Positions 11,658 through 23,837 of a stretch of 64,000 bases of DNA are shown here, piece after piece. Under the pieces are notes generated by a model. The model searched no databases. It had not been told where the DNA came from and worked only from the letters and a program-made list of their open reading frames with translations. Numbering within the stretch: the stretch's first letter is position 1; each line of letters starts with the position of its first letter. The translations under genes were made by a program, and so were the position numbers. Where the stretch lies: the NCBI GenBank assembly GCA_026936325.1, contig JAPTHN010000019.1:12550253-12614252 (forward strand), given 5' to 3'. The DNA is from Platynereis dumerilii. Lineage: Eukaryota > Annelida > Polychaeta > Phyllodocida > Nereididae.

Positions 11658-12036
11658 AAAACACTAATCTAATTTTAACATTTATTGACAAAACATTGTA
11701 CACTCAAGAACTTATTCAAGCCAAACCTCAACAAAACCACAATCTGAGCAGCAAGCATAGACACCTGTTAGCTGAACCAATCCCATGCAAAAAAATAAGC
11801 TGGAGGACAGGGCTTTCTCATTTGCAGCCCCAAAATTCTGGAACAGTCTGCCTGAAAAATTGAGAACAATAAAGACTTTGGAAAATTTTAAAAAGAATCT
11901 TAAAACTCACTTGTTCGAACAATTCTACCCCTGAGCTAATTTGAGCAGCACTAATGAACAGTTAAGTGGAATTAGCACTATATTAAGTTATTATTGTTAT
12001 TATTATTAAAACACTTATCTAATTTTAACATTTATT
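11658..12036 (+). mobile_element. 5'-truncated LINE fragment with 29-bp target-site duplication
   Basis: The insertion (11687-12007) is bounded by a 29-bp direct repeat at 11658-11686 and 12008-12036, beginning AAAACACTAATCTAATTTTA, with one mismatch between copies. In the plus frame ending at the TGA at 11932-11934 it encodes the C-terminal tail of a LINE reverse transcriptase: DRAFSFAAPKFWNSLPEKLR and then FKKNLKTHLFEQFYP. This segment is characteristic of many CR1/L2/RTE-type ORF2 ends. The 3' tail is a TTATTA-type short repeat. The truncation leaves only the last few dozen codons, the usual result of incomplete target-primed reverse transcription. This family differs from the LINE at 237-3600. 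Confidence 0.85.
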
Positions 12037-12559
12037 TTACCAGCAACATACCAATCTGCAATACTACCCAGGACTTTAGTGTAAACAACAAGAGAGTGTC
12101 AAGTACATAAAATTTTCTTTCAATGCAGCAATTATATCAGTGTGCATAATTGTCAATGCAACCGAGTGGCAACATTCTGCAGACTTCCAAATTCTTCACA
12201 TTATTGTAAGTCAACAAAAGAGGAATCTGGAACAATGAAGTTAGCCTTGCTCCTCAACCATTCTTGCTATTTCTATTGTATCATCTCTTGCCATTGTCTT
12301 ATTTTTCTCGTTTTCTCTTGGCAAGGACAAGAGGGAGCTCTACAGTTGTGTAGCATAAAGAACAAGAACGAACACTCAGAGAGTGCATATGTAGGACTGC
12401 CAGCCTGCAAAAATATAATCCTAGGCCTATCTATAGTCACTTATCTATGTTCGTATACACCTGTCCCTTGATCTATCAATCTATCTATCCATCTGTCTGT
12501 CTATCTATGTATCGAGTCAGAATATCTATGTTGTGTCCTATATCTTCTGTCCTATATCT

Positions 12560-12985
12560 GTATCTTTTGTTCTTCCTTCCTGCTCTCCTTCCTTTCTTCC
12601 TGCCTTTCTTCCTTCCTTTCTGCTTTCCTTCCTTTCATTCTTCCTTCCTTTCTTTCTTCCTTCCTTTCTGCTTTCCTTCCTTTATTCTTCCTTCCTCCTT
12701 CCTTTCTTCCTCCCTCCCTTCCTTTGCCTTTCTTCCTGTCTTGTCCTTCTTTCCTTCCTGCCTTCTCCTTCCTTCCTTTCTTCCCCTTCCTTCCTTTCTT
12801 CTCCTTTCTTCCTTTCTTCACCTTCCTTCCTTTCTTCTCCTTTCTTCCTTTCTTCTCCTTCCTTCCTTTCTTCTCCTTTCTTCCTTTCTTCTCCTTCCTT
12901 CCTTTCTTGTCCTTCCTTTCTTGTCCTTCCTTTCTTGTCCTTCCTTTCTTGTCCTTCCTTCTTTCTTTTCTTTCTTTCCTTTAAT
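12560..12985. repeat. Polypyrimidine low-complexity tract (CCTT/CTTT)n
   Basis: About 420 bp of nearly pure C/T on the plus strand, made of CCTTCCTTT, TTCTCC and TTGTCC variants. A higher-order period of about 30 bp (CTTCTCCTTCCTTCCTTT-like) is visible at 12760-12910. The long frames over it on both strands are low-complexity artefacts. Such tracts can form triplex DNA. Confidence 0.9.
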
Positions 12986-13540
12986 ATTCGCGCAGCGAAT
13001 CGGCCGAAGTCCGTTTCGCAAAGCGAAACTTAGCACAAGAAAGGTTTCAAAATCTGTGCAGTGATGGTCTCAACATCAATGGTCGACATCAGCAAATTAG
13101 GTCAAGTGGGACCAGCTTCTTATCAATGATTTAGTTTCGAATTTAACAAAACATGACATATTCATATTCAAAAGTGTCTTAAAAATTCAATTTTCTCCAT
13201 TAATATTCCCTGTTTCTATTATTTTTATGGAATAGTTCATTATAAGCCTTAACAAGCTAAATTAAATTATTTTAAAACATGTGATTCATTTCATTTCAAA
13301 ACAGACAACAAGAAAACATAACAAAATTAAGGTTACATAATCTTTGTCAATTGATGATTATGTAACAGTGAGCAATTAATCTACATGCAGATCGTGTTAT
13401 TGTTTTTGTTATCACTATTATGTAATATCAACAATCTAGCATAGACTTTAATTTGGCAGCTTTCAGTGTAGTCTCCCTTTTTACTATTTAGCTGATTATC
13501 TATCAATTCTATTGATTCTTAATCCTATTTATTTGCTATC

Positions 13541-13580
<40 letters not shown>

Positions 13581-14797
13581 ATTCTATTTTTGATCTATTT
13601 TATTTTTCTTATAGTTTCTAGTCTAAATTTCTCTCTATTTTTCTATATATATCCGTCTTTAAATTTCTTTGAAACAGTAACATAACTGCCTTTCATACAT
13701 TGAATATGAAATAAATTTAATGAAAGTTATGGTAAAACCATAAGTGCTAAAAAAAACTTTTTAAGAGCTGCGCGAATTTCATGGCTGTGCCATTTACATA
13801 TTAAATCTGTAAACACTCGCTCCATATGATGGCACTGCTATCACAGCAGCTAGAAAAGCATGGTAGAAGTAAAATTCAGTAGTTGCATAAGAGTGTGGTA
13901 TTGGGAATTATATCTGCATCTTGCCAATATTGACATGGCCATAACTCAAAATCTAGATGTTCTGGAGAAATTCTGATTTCAGATTTGGAATCAGCATGCT
14001 CGAATTAGGTTTATAGAGGTATTTTTCCTCAGGTAGCATTCGGAATTTTTTTTTTGTTGACTAGTTTTTTCAATGAAATCACCAAAAAGTCACTGAGACC
14101 AGCCAAAATCGAAAAGAGCTTTCAATGGACCACAAGTAAAGATACTGCAAAAAATCAGATTAATACAATGCATAGTTTTAACAGGATCCTGTGCACAGAG
14201 TCACAACCTGACTCGTCACATAAGGCCTGCTGGCAGTCCTAATAATTGCATATAATTCCTACACCTCAAACCAAACTACTACAAGGCAGTTCAAGAATCA
14301 CTTCGTATAATATTCATGATGATTCTGTATAATATGAAACATATTTGCCATTAAACTGCTCCCTGATTACAATTTGCAAGTTTTTCACACCCATAATGGC
14401 CTTCTCTGCAACATTAGTGATGCTTTAGTCAACCTTACAAAGTTACAAGGCAATTTATTCGTCAAAAACAAGGTCATATGCATCAATGGCAAATGTTATG
14501 CCAACTTTTCATTCTGAACTTTCAATTTTCATTGTGAACTGAAGAAAGTCGAATGTGAAAGAAGTTGCAGAATTGAGTAGAAACCATCAATGAACTTTTT
14601 ATAATTATTTTATTCTAGTTAATAACGCTGTTGCTCAATCTGAAGGGTTTCAAAAGGAAAGAACTGGCTGCATAGTTTTCACACTTTACAGAAATGGAGA
14701 ATATTCTCTCTGGATTGAACTTTGTGTGATCTTTTCCACCGTTGTATGCCTCTAACCCATTTTTAATTAATTACATAATCGTTGTGAGTTGCCGAGT
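12986..14797. other. Non-coding part of tandem unit copy 1
   Basis: AT-rich and without genes. It includes a CTAT microsatellite at 13538-13581. The segment at 14430-14730 is related to 31490-31770 (shared phrases such as the ATTCTCTCTGGATTGAAC / ATTCTCTCAGGATGAAAC pair). Confidence 0.55.
13538..13581. repeat. (CTAT)n microsatellite
   Basis: About eleven uninterrupted CTAT tetranucleotides, flanked by imperfect copies on both sides. Confidence 0.9.
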
Positions 14798-14800
14798 TAA

Positions 14801-15004
14801 TGCCTAGTTCTCACGGCACATTACAGAGGTCTGGCCGACAGGTATTTCCTGGCAATTTGGATGATTTTTTGATAATTTGTGACATCTCGCCAACGTATTT
14901 TTTGCATATCGGCGGGTTCCTAGAAATTGGGAGAACTCCGCCATGGATGTCAAAAAAGATTCAGCAGCCAACCGTTCTCTGGTTCTTGCCATGAGAATGG
15001 GCCA
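14801..15004. mobile_element. PIF/Harbinger-type MITE, about 204 bp
   Basis: The left end TGCCTAGTTCTCACGG matches the left end of the Harbinger element at 58257 (TGCCTAGTTCTCATGG) except for one base. The right end read inward is TGGCCCATTCTCATGGCA, a related inverted repeat. TAA precedes the left end and TTA follows the right end, close to the TWA 3-bp target duplication of this superfamily. No coding sequence. It is probably a deletion derivative once moved by a transposase like the one at 62012-63286. Confidence 0.65.
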
Positions 15005-18000
15005 TTATTAAGAAATTGGTTTACATGGTGACTTGAGTCACTTGCCTATGTTGTACAACGAGAATTGATTTTTCCTTAATTTATTGACGGATGAGATAAC
15101 ACAGGGGCAACATCTGATTTAACAAAGTTGCGAAGATCAAGCAATCTTGTTAGATTGATGCTGAAAGAAAAGGTGGAGGGGGTGGGGTGGGGAGAAAATT
15201 TTCAGTGTTTGGATTATATACACAGTTGAAAGTTGCGACAACCTTTGTTGAACAATTGGCTCTGAACCATGCCAGCCTGAGTAGTCTGAAGCGATTGTGA
15301 TAAAAAGGAAATATTTGATTTTTGCTCAAAAGAAATTTAAACCTAATGGATGTGGAAGTGAGACACATTCTTCTAAACAGATTCTACATTTTCAGCGATC
15401 AATAACTGTCAGTTGATTGATAGCTTCACTGTTCAGTGTCTTCTCAATTTTAGAGCTTTCCTTTGTCACTTCTAGTACCATATTTCAGAAATTATTTCTG
15501 TGGTTGAAATCACTTAAAAGCCCAGGAAATGAAGGAATTGTTCATCCTTTTTGAACTAACATCTTGAAGAAAAGCTTTGGTTCATTATTATCTGACTTAG
15601 AGAATGCTCAATACAGAGCATCATCTTTTGGTTATACATCATCCACATTTTGTGTTTGACTCCAGACTAAAGTTATTCTTTGTCAGTGATTGAATTTCCT
15701 AGATTGGCATTGAAGGACTGTTGTTGAACTGTTCAGTGTATCAGAATTGCATTGATATCAGGAAAAACACCTGTGAATTTATTTATTACTAGTATCAGAA
15801 GTGAAAAAGTGGTATTCGTGCATCCTAAGTTTGAAGTGAAGATCTTGTGATAGAGCTGACTGGTGTTAAATCTTACAAATTGGCTCTTCTCAGCCTGACA
15901 TGAGAGTGATTTTACGACACCCAGTAAGAACCAATTTACACGGAATGTGCCATAAATCACAATTTATCATGGCAAGAGAGACAGTAACTGATCTGATGGA
16001 TCCAATTTTTGTTACCGAGGTGTTAAATTTCATCTATGTGCTTGCTGGTTGATCTACCATTGACATGAATGTCAGTGGGAATGTTTTATTAAGTGATATT
16101 GTGGTTGTTGAATGATCAGTGATTGATTGAATGAACTGGACCATCATTCTAAACAAGACTACTTCAGATTTGGTGAGTATGGGAGGAGAAGGATGGTTAT
16201 CGTGGTTGTGTACGTGTATGCTGCAAAAAGGCTTAGTTTAATTTGAGAAAAAACCACAACTTTATCATTTCATTGCTTGTTGTCAAGGCAATAAGAGAAC
16301 TCCCATCTCACTGTCCTCTCAAACTGAGAGCCACCTAATTAAGAAAGACAAAACATTACTCTTAACAGAATCTGATGAGATATTTCTCACAAAAGATAAC
16401 CGTTTTTCCACTGGAAATTTATGATGATCAACCTAATGTGTACACAACATCCACTCCAAAGTCTTGATTCTGCTCACTACTCCTTAGTGTCCGGTAGCCG
16501 TTATTCTGCCTCTTTGAACCGTGTAATGTCAAGTTTGAAAGCATCCAAATTTAGTTCATTAAAACTGCTGGTTATCTATGTAGGCCTATAATGTTTGTAA
16601 ATATTCCAACAAAGACATTGATGTAAAGCCATATTACAAAAATATACATCAGGGATTGCTTTAAGACGGATTTCATATAGCATGGGGTAGCCACAACTAT
16701 TCACCAGTGAAAACTATTAAATGTGCTTTTCCTGTATTCTGCTCCTTCAGCTGCTCTCCAACAATAGTAAAACTTAATGAAGTACCTTGTCGTAAGGTAG
16801 GCCTATTTAAACAGAGAGACATGATTATATATTATAGTACCAACTTGTCGCACGTAAGTTTAATGAAGCCGTACAATCGGCGTGCGTGTCCTTTTATTTG
16901 AAGGATGAAATTAACGTTTGAAAAGTTTTAAAACATTGCAAACCTGACACTTGTCTGCTGAAATGTCTTAATTTGGAGCAATAATATCTGGACTGATAGG
17001 TGCTCAAGGATGATTTGATGAGAATTAAGCAATTAGGGAAGTTACATGTCAGAGACCTGACACACAAGGATAAACCTGGAGCCACAGAATCCTGAGAATC
17101 TTTAAAGTGTCAGTTTGTGACCTCCCTGCGTCCTTAAAATCATTTCACTTGCTGACATAATTTCTGAATATGCCATCCGAATATCAATGCATTTCCAGGT
17201 CTTCGAAGCTGTCAGAAGGGTAATTTTGGCGATACCGATGGCCGGGGCAGTGGAACGAGAAAGCTTTAATATAGCATCAATAGTGATTTTTAATAAATAC
17301 AAATGCTTGCCTAAATTAAAACCTATCAGTATTTGTTCTCTTTTAAAAAGATCATACCTTGCCACGTCGCTGTAATGTCACTGTACTGTGATGGCTCTAT
17401 CGTCATTATGAAGATGTCAGTCCAAGCTGCTCTTTTAGTTTACTGCAGTACACTTTTGTCTTTCTTTTCTAATTGGGTACATGGTTTTAAATGACAAGTA
17501 AGACCGTTTTGAATAATTTATCCATTTAGCTCCACAGAACAACAGCATCAATATTTTTGTCTTGAGGCGACACAAAATATTTCAAAAAAAAAAACAAAAA
17601 ACTCAAAGACGAAAACTCAAAGACAAATGAGTAGTGATGCTTATTTCCACGGCCTTTTTGTGTACAAACCTTGAAAGTTCTTCCAAAAAGATCTCTCGGG
17701 GGGGGGGGGGGTTATGCAAAGAAAAATGGATATCTTAAGGGACGCGCGCAAATGGATTTCAATGATCAAATGCGATTTTAAAAGGAAAGAAAAAGTGACA
17801 AAAAAGGGATACGGGTGGTTGAGTACATTTCTCATATTTCATATCCTGAATTGCTTTTACATTGTAGAACATATAGATGTACAAAAGTGTAATGTAGCCT
17901 TTCTTTCAAAGCAGCAATGCCCTTGTGTGATTGTCCATGTAAAGTAGTGGCAAATTTCTGCTGACTTCCAAATTCTGCACATTATTGTAAGTCAGCAAAA

Positions 18001-18408
18001 GAGGAATCTGAAACAATGAAGGTGGCCTTGCATCGTCATCCATTATTGCTATTCTATTGTTTCATATCTTGCTATTGTTTTATATTTTGTTATTGTTTCA
18101 TCTACAGAATTGTCTTATTGAAGCGGCTGTCGTTTTCTGTTGGCAAAGACAGGAGAGCTTTACTATTGTGTGCGCATAGAGAGAATATAAAATTTTAAAT
18201 CTCACATCAACCTACTACAAGGCAGTGCAATGTAATGCAAAATCAAGTACACATAGAAATACTACTCACATAATATGAACAGTTCAACAAAAATAAGTCC
18301 CCTTTAAATAAACCTGAATATCCCAAAGATTCCTTCTCGCTGGATTGAATTATAGACCTGCATGTTGACCCTGAATGTGTGTATTTGTAGTTCAGTGGCA
18401 TTATTCCT

Positions 18409-18747
18409 GGCGGAGCCAGCAGCCTTCACGTGAGCCTACCCCTCTTTTCAAAAATCTGTGGCTTTTCTAACGCATATGAACCAAGCGGGGGAGCCATCAG
18501 CTAGGGCATACTTCATCATGATACTGGAGAAAATTTGTTTCTCAATCATATTTAGTGGACAATTGAGGACTTCTTTTAGACATTTTCACAGTTTAGGTTC
18601 CTTAGGTGACATTAGAAGTAATTTGGGCTGAGTTTGAGCTCCTTTTGGAATTTTTTTTTTTTTGAAAAGTCAAAAGTTCAAATTTTTGAAAAAAGTTCAA
18701 ATTTTTGAAAAGAGGGGCATGTACACTCAAGCTGGGTTGGCTCCGAC
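18409..18747. mobile_element. MITE with about 45-bp imperfect terminal inverted repeats
   Basis: The left end, GGCGGAGCCAGCAGCC, is matched inward by GTCGGAGCCAACCCAGC at the right end. Both arms then share CCCCTCTTTTCAAAAAT about 30 bp further in. The interior is non-coding and contains a short AAAGTTCAAATTTTTG tandem. No target duplication is evident, so the superfamily is undecided. Confidence 0.6.
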
Positions 18748-20564
18748 AAAAATGAAGCAATCAAGCTACAATTACACAGGCATAATATCAATACAAAGGC
18801 CTGCAAATGCGATCACTTTAACATAAATCAGAAAAGAGTCTTTGGTATATTTAAGTTTTCGTAAAGGGGGACATATTTTTGGCACCCAGCTGATTAGCAT
18901 TATCTTTTTATGAAACTTGACTCCAGGCAATTATTCGACAAGGAAACAAATTACAACATTTTTTGCTGACTGAATGAAAATGGAACGTGACTCAAATCAG
19001 CAAAAGTGACAAATTTCTTATCTAATATCACTCATCAATAACTCCAACACTAACTTTAAGATATACCCTCTGTTACAGCAGACCATACCATCCTCACCTC
19101 TCAGTGCAGCCTCGGGTAAGCCTACCCTGGCAGCATGGGCTGTGTTTCATTCACTCATTCTCAATCTGTTATTATCATTGTCACAGCTTCTTGTACAATT
19201 CATACATATTATTAATAATTTTTAATGTGCAATGGGTGACTGTGAACCTGAATAATATTGTTCTCTTTCAAAATTGATGCTTTGTGATCGGTATCAGCAA
19301 CTCTATAGCACATCGATTTACATGCCGACTAGAATCACTTGACTGTGTTATACAAGCAGCATTGATTTATCTTCAGTTTATGGAGGGATGAGATAACACA
19401 GCCCTGGCAAAGTTTTGTTGGACCTGAGCTAACCAAGTTGGGAAGATGAAGCATAAAAAAAGGTATAATTCTCCTGAAAAATTATTCTGAGCCTTGAGAG
19501 ATTGTTACAAAAAGAGGAAATGTTTACTTTTAAATTTTAAGTTAGGATGATCTCATGTAATTTTGTATAAGCAAGTCGACAAGTAGAGAAGCATTATTAA
19601 ATAAAAAAATGAGTGATTGCTTTCTGAGTTTCTCCAGTCAATTTAGAATGTCATCCATTCTTATCACAATTACTATGCCAATTTGCCGAATTGATAAATT
19701 TATGTTCGATGATGATTATGTTCATAAAAAAATCCTACCCTTACCCAAGTTGTTCTGATGATATTTATTTATTTGATGAAATATCTGATTTCCAAGATTC
19801 ATGTTGGTTTTGGCAAAGCTACACATTAATTTTGTCTTACTCAGCTTTGTTTAAGAGATATTCAAACTAATGCCATATTGAACATTAATAACATCTATTG
19901 TGATTTTAGCTCAAAAGAAATTTAACCTAGTGGATATGAAAGGGAGAAACAATCCTTTGAAACAAGCTCTACATCTTCACACATCAATAACTCTCAGTTG
20001 AAGGACAGCCTCAGTGCTGTCTCACTACTTTCACTGTTCAGTGTCTTCCCAATTTCAAAGGAATAGATGCTTTCCTGCTTCTGCTGCCATAAAGTAGAAA
20101 TTATTTCTTCGGTTGAGGGGACTTGAAAGCCCGGGAAATGAGAGAATTATTTGTGCTCTCTGGACTGAAAAAACAAAAACTTGAAGAGAAGCTTTGGTTA
20201 ACTATTATCTGGCTATATTTAAGACAGAATACATGATCTTCTGGCGACACTTCATTCGCATTTTGTGTTTGACTTGAGAGTTAACTCATTGTTTGTCAGT
20301 GATGAAATGTCCTAGATTGGTACTGTAGGACTGTTTTTAAAGAGTTCAGTGTATCAGAACTACACTGATATCAGACAGGAAGAACAGCAGCATATATATT
20401 GGTATCAGAACTGTTTTACCACTTAGCCAACTGCAGACTACACAACTTTAAAACCTCTCCTCTCAAGCTCATCAAATCTGTTGTAGTCTTGTTTAGAATA
20501 ATGGTCCAATTCGATCAAGCACTGATCTTTCAATGACAAAAATATCAATTGCTAAAACATTCCC

Positions 20565-20770
20565 GTTCTCATTCATGTCACCGATGGATTGGCTAGCAAG
20601 CACATAGATGCAATAGATCACCTCAGCAACAGAAATGGATCCATCAGATCAGTAACTGTCTCTCTTGCTGTGATAAATTGTGATTTATGGCACATTCCGT
20701 GTAAATTGGTTCTTACTGGGTGTCGTAAAATCACTCTAATGTCAGGCAGGGGAGGGCAAATTTGTCAGGC
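20565..20770 (-). repeat. Inverted copy of a tandem-unit block
   Basis: This stretch is the reverse complement of 15885-16110 over about 200 bp. An example is TGATTTATGGCACATTCCGT here against ACGGAATGTGCCATAAATCA there. Direct copies lie at 24480-24730 and 54645-54790. The neighbouring blocks keep the direct orientation, so a local inversion affected only this block in copy 2. Confidence 0.8.
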
Positions 20771-22889
20771 ATAACAACGGTCACCTCTTCCAAAAAAAGT
20801 ATCTGGACCAAATGGTTCCAGGATGTTGTTTGGTTGGTGATGTCAATAAAACAAACATTTCGACCAATGAGCGGGGTGTGGGCTTCTTCCTCTTCTTCTT
20901 CTTAAGTAGTGCACCGTCCCGGGTCGCAGGGTTAGCTCTACCTGTTTCCAGGGAGCAGCACATGTAAGTATCGGGCGTTTATTTTGTATCTAGGCGTTTA
21001 TTTGTCTACTTACTCTGTTCTATACTTATTTCTTTAAGTGTTATAATTTCTTTTATTGCCCTGACCTTCCAAAAAAGCCCAAAAAAGCTATGTCAACAAT
21101 AAAAGAAATCAAAAAGAAGCAGCATCCGAACGGTGTTATTGGATGAGGATTCCATTGTGATGGATAAAGATTGAGCATGAATTGAATTTTTTCTTGATCT
21201 CCATATAGGCCTCAATGTCCTTGGTTGTAAAATCTGTATTTTAAAACAATGACAAATGATACTTCAATTCTTCTGCCTTGAAACAACACCAGAGACAAAA
21301 ATGGTTGTGAAAGAAAAATATTATGTGACTACAGCACAAACATTAAAAAAAAAATGGAGTGAAGAAATCAATATGTTTCATTAGCTGGAATTTATTGACC
21401 CTCTTGCTGCAAATGTGAAAAGAGAAAATGGCAAAAATTGACCAACTATATATTGACAACATAAACTGGCTGTATAATTCTGAATCAAAAGTAGCATGAA
21501 ACATGTGCCATACGTGGGAGCACTAATTGGCATTGTTAAGGTCACACTGACCTTTCAAACTAACTATTTTATTCACAACATAGTATATACAATCACACAT
21601 TTACAGAACTGGACAAAGTGAATAAACAGGTACAGACATGTTAATATTCTGCTTCTGCTTGTCTCTGAAAGAGAAAAAAACACAAAAATGGCATTGATCT
21701 TACGCAAAGTTGGTAACCCTTGCAGTGACATTCAAATGCTCAAGTAATCTCCCAATTTAGAAAAGTCATTGTGAACATTGTTTAAACAACATTCTTCCAG
21801 TTACCTACATATAGCATATATATCAGTTCTCTTTCTTTTCTCAAGTGAATTTATTTACCGTTTATCAAATAGATATTTTTCTATCATTCTGCTTTTACTG
21901 TGTGGAGAGTTTGCTGATTCAGTGGAAACTTGAGATAATAGATATACGATCTTGAATGGGGCTGAGCTCTAAATCAGGCCAAAAGTGGAGTAGATCATTT
22001 ATTCTCGGTCTTGATTTTGTCGCGAAAGAGGATTACACCATAAATTGTCTTTTGATGTATGCCCAGATGTAGACACAACTATCGAACCTTCCTCCTGCTA
22101 CATAAAAATTATATAGGATTGCAATCTTTCTTTTTCTATAGAACCAATGTAGTCAAGTCTTAGTCACATATTTGGTTGCAGTCACAGATATGTTTGAAGT
22201 GAATGAAAAATTGCAACACCGTAAAGACCTGATGGGTTAGTAACTTTCAATTTAAATATTTAATTAACCATGGAGGCTGACATTTGGCAGGTTGTTCTAT
22301 ACACCTCAACAGAAACTGAAACTTTGAGTGGCGAAGAAAGGGGATTTCTTAGTTACACTTTCAGTAAGCCATCTATTGATTCGGAGATTACATGTATCCC
22401 CATCTCATCAAAATTTATTTGAGATCTCATTTGCCAAAGAATCTAATGTTAAATCTAAAATGTTTATGCCCAGAAATGATATCATCATTAAGACATATGA
22501 AATTTGATAAAATCGCCTTTCACTATTTGCCACCTTAATTCATTCATCTCGATGTCATAGTAACATCCCAGAAAGAAACTTGGTCATTCTCGAGGAATTT
22601 GTGAAGAGCAGATTAATATTGCAGGCTGTTGTCAGACATGATATTAGCCTACTTGCATGAGACCACCAGAGACTGAAATTGAGCTCTACCATGTTTTAGT
22701 TTGTTTTTTTCTTCCACAACAAATTGGTTATTTGGTGTTTGACAATGATTTATATTCATGTAAAAAATTCCTAATCTCATCCAAGTTGTTCAGATGATTA
22801 TATATATTTGATGAAATATCTGATTTCCAAGATGCACCTTGGTTTTGCCATGCTACATATTAGCCTTACTCACCTTTTTAATGAAATAT

Positions 22890-23837
22890 TAGGGGAAGCT
22901 TGGGAGAGTTGGGCCACTTTTTCATTCTTGCACCTCCTGCTAACAGTAATGATTATATAAACTTGCTTAATGCACGTTATGTATCTTGAAATATTTCAGA
23001 AAAATATCTATAGGTTTGTATTGATATTTGTCCAAGAACATATGAGCTACAGCCCCATGAAAAGTCAAAAAAAATTAGCCCAACTCTCCCCATCAAGTGG
23101 GAGACTTGGGCCATTCATGAGGGAGACTTGGGCCAGTGCAATATATCAGGTTCGGTTAAGCTGCACTTGAGGCCATAATATTTTTAACCTGAAGTGTGGT
23201 GGTCATAGAAGTCGCTAATCCTGAATTGAGGCCTCTTGCAACTCTAGTTTGCTGTCAGACTTAAACCTCGGCCTGATGGCCCAACTCTCCCCATATAGAT
23301 TTCCTGATATCTAATTTTATTAGACTATGAATAATTATTAAGGCCTAAAAATATTCAATCGCTGTTGAAAATATTGCTCTAGACAAGTTCTTCCGTCTTA
23401 ATAAAAATAGATCTGGGTAAATGCAACACATGTGGGGAGAGTATTAGCACTGTCCCAACTCTCCCCCATTCCACCATTTTTCTCTAAATTCCAATTATGA
23501 CAAAACCGGTTGTCTGATAATTTTCCAAAATATGTTAATAACAGCTGAATAGTCAAGCCTACCAAGCATGCCATAAAAAATTTTCTGAGTCCTTGTTGTC
23601 TGACAGACAATTAAAAACTCGTAACATGGCTCAGTTTTTCCTTTTTTCATACAAATTTGAATTTTCTTGTCTCTAAAGATCGTGACAAGCAAATTAGCCA
23701 GAAATGTTACAACCATTGAAAGATTTTTATTTTTATAAAATTTTGGTTGCTGCAGCTTTCTCAAAAATTGTTTAGGTTCCTCAAAAATCAGGGTGGCCCA
23801 ACCCTCCCTGCGGCCCAACTCTCCCAAGCTTCCCCTA
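22890..23837. mobile_element. TA-flanked non-autonomous DNA transposon E2
   Basis: Perfect terminal inverted repeats of 24 bp begin GGGGAAGCTTGGGAGAGTTG inside TA dinucleotides at 22890-22891 and 23836-23837. The core GGGAGAGTTGGGCC recurs about eight times in both orientations: near 22901, 23084, 23098, 23121, 23279, 23450, 23797 and 23814. The related unsplit sequence in copy 2 (19850-19885) runs straight through the insertion point, which confirms the insertion. The open stretches inside have no transposase motifs. Confidence 0.85.

Larger units (their letters stand above)
7300..16240. repeat. Long non-coding tandem unit, copy 1
   Basis: This is the first of at least four diverged copies of a non-coding unit. 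Homologous blocks shared with later copies include 7330-7420 (with 16290-16385), 7585-7640 (16527-16575), 8885-9020 (16935-17070), 9520-9630 (17430-17545), 9720-9895 (17625-17800), 11160-11460 (31005-31280), 12140-12360 (17885-18180), 15018-15145 (19320-19450 and 31955-32080), 15345-15460 (19915-20060, 23880-24050, 32745-32870) and 15720-16110 (24300-24730). Block order is kept. Gaps between blocks hold younger insertions such as those at 7808, 10484, 11687 and 14801. None of the frames here is conserved as protein between copies, so I see no gene. Confidence 0.75.
16250..22700. repeat. Long non-coding tandem unit, copy 2
   Basis: This is the most complete copy. It repeats the copy 1 blocks in the same order up to about 20410. 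It continues with blocks also found in copy 3: 21125-21320 (with 25355-25560), 21640-21810 (26400-26580 and 55920-56090), 21840-22100 (27725-28095 and 56425-56600), 22190-22370 (28195-28370) and 22505-22675 (30548-30920 and 56635-56740). One block, 20565-20770, is inverted relative to its relatives. No protein frame is conserved. Confidence 0.75.

Noticed and set aside
12447-13064. Long frames on both strands over the CCTT tract
   Set aside because: Pure low-complexity translation of a polypyrimidine repeat; no start context, no domain.
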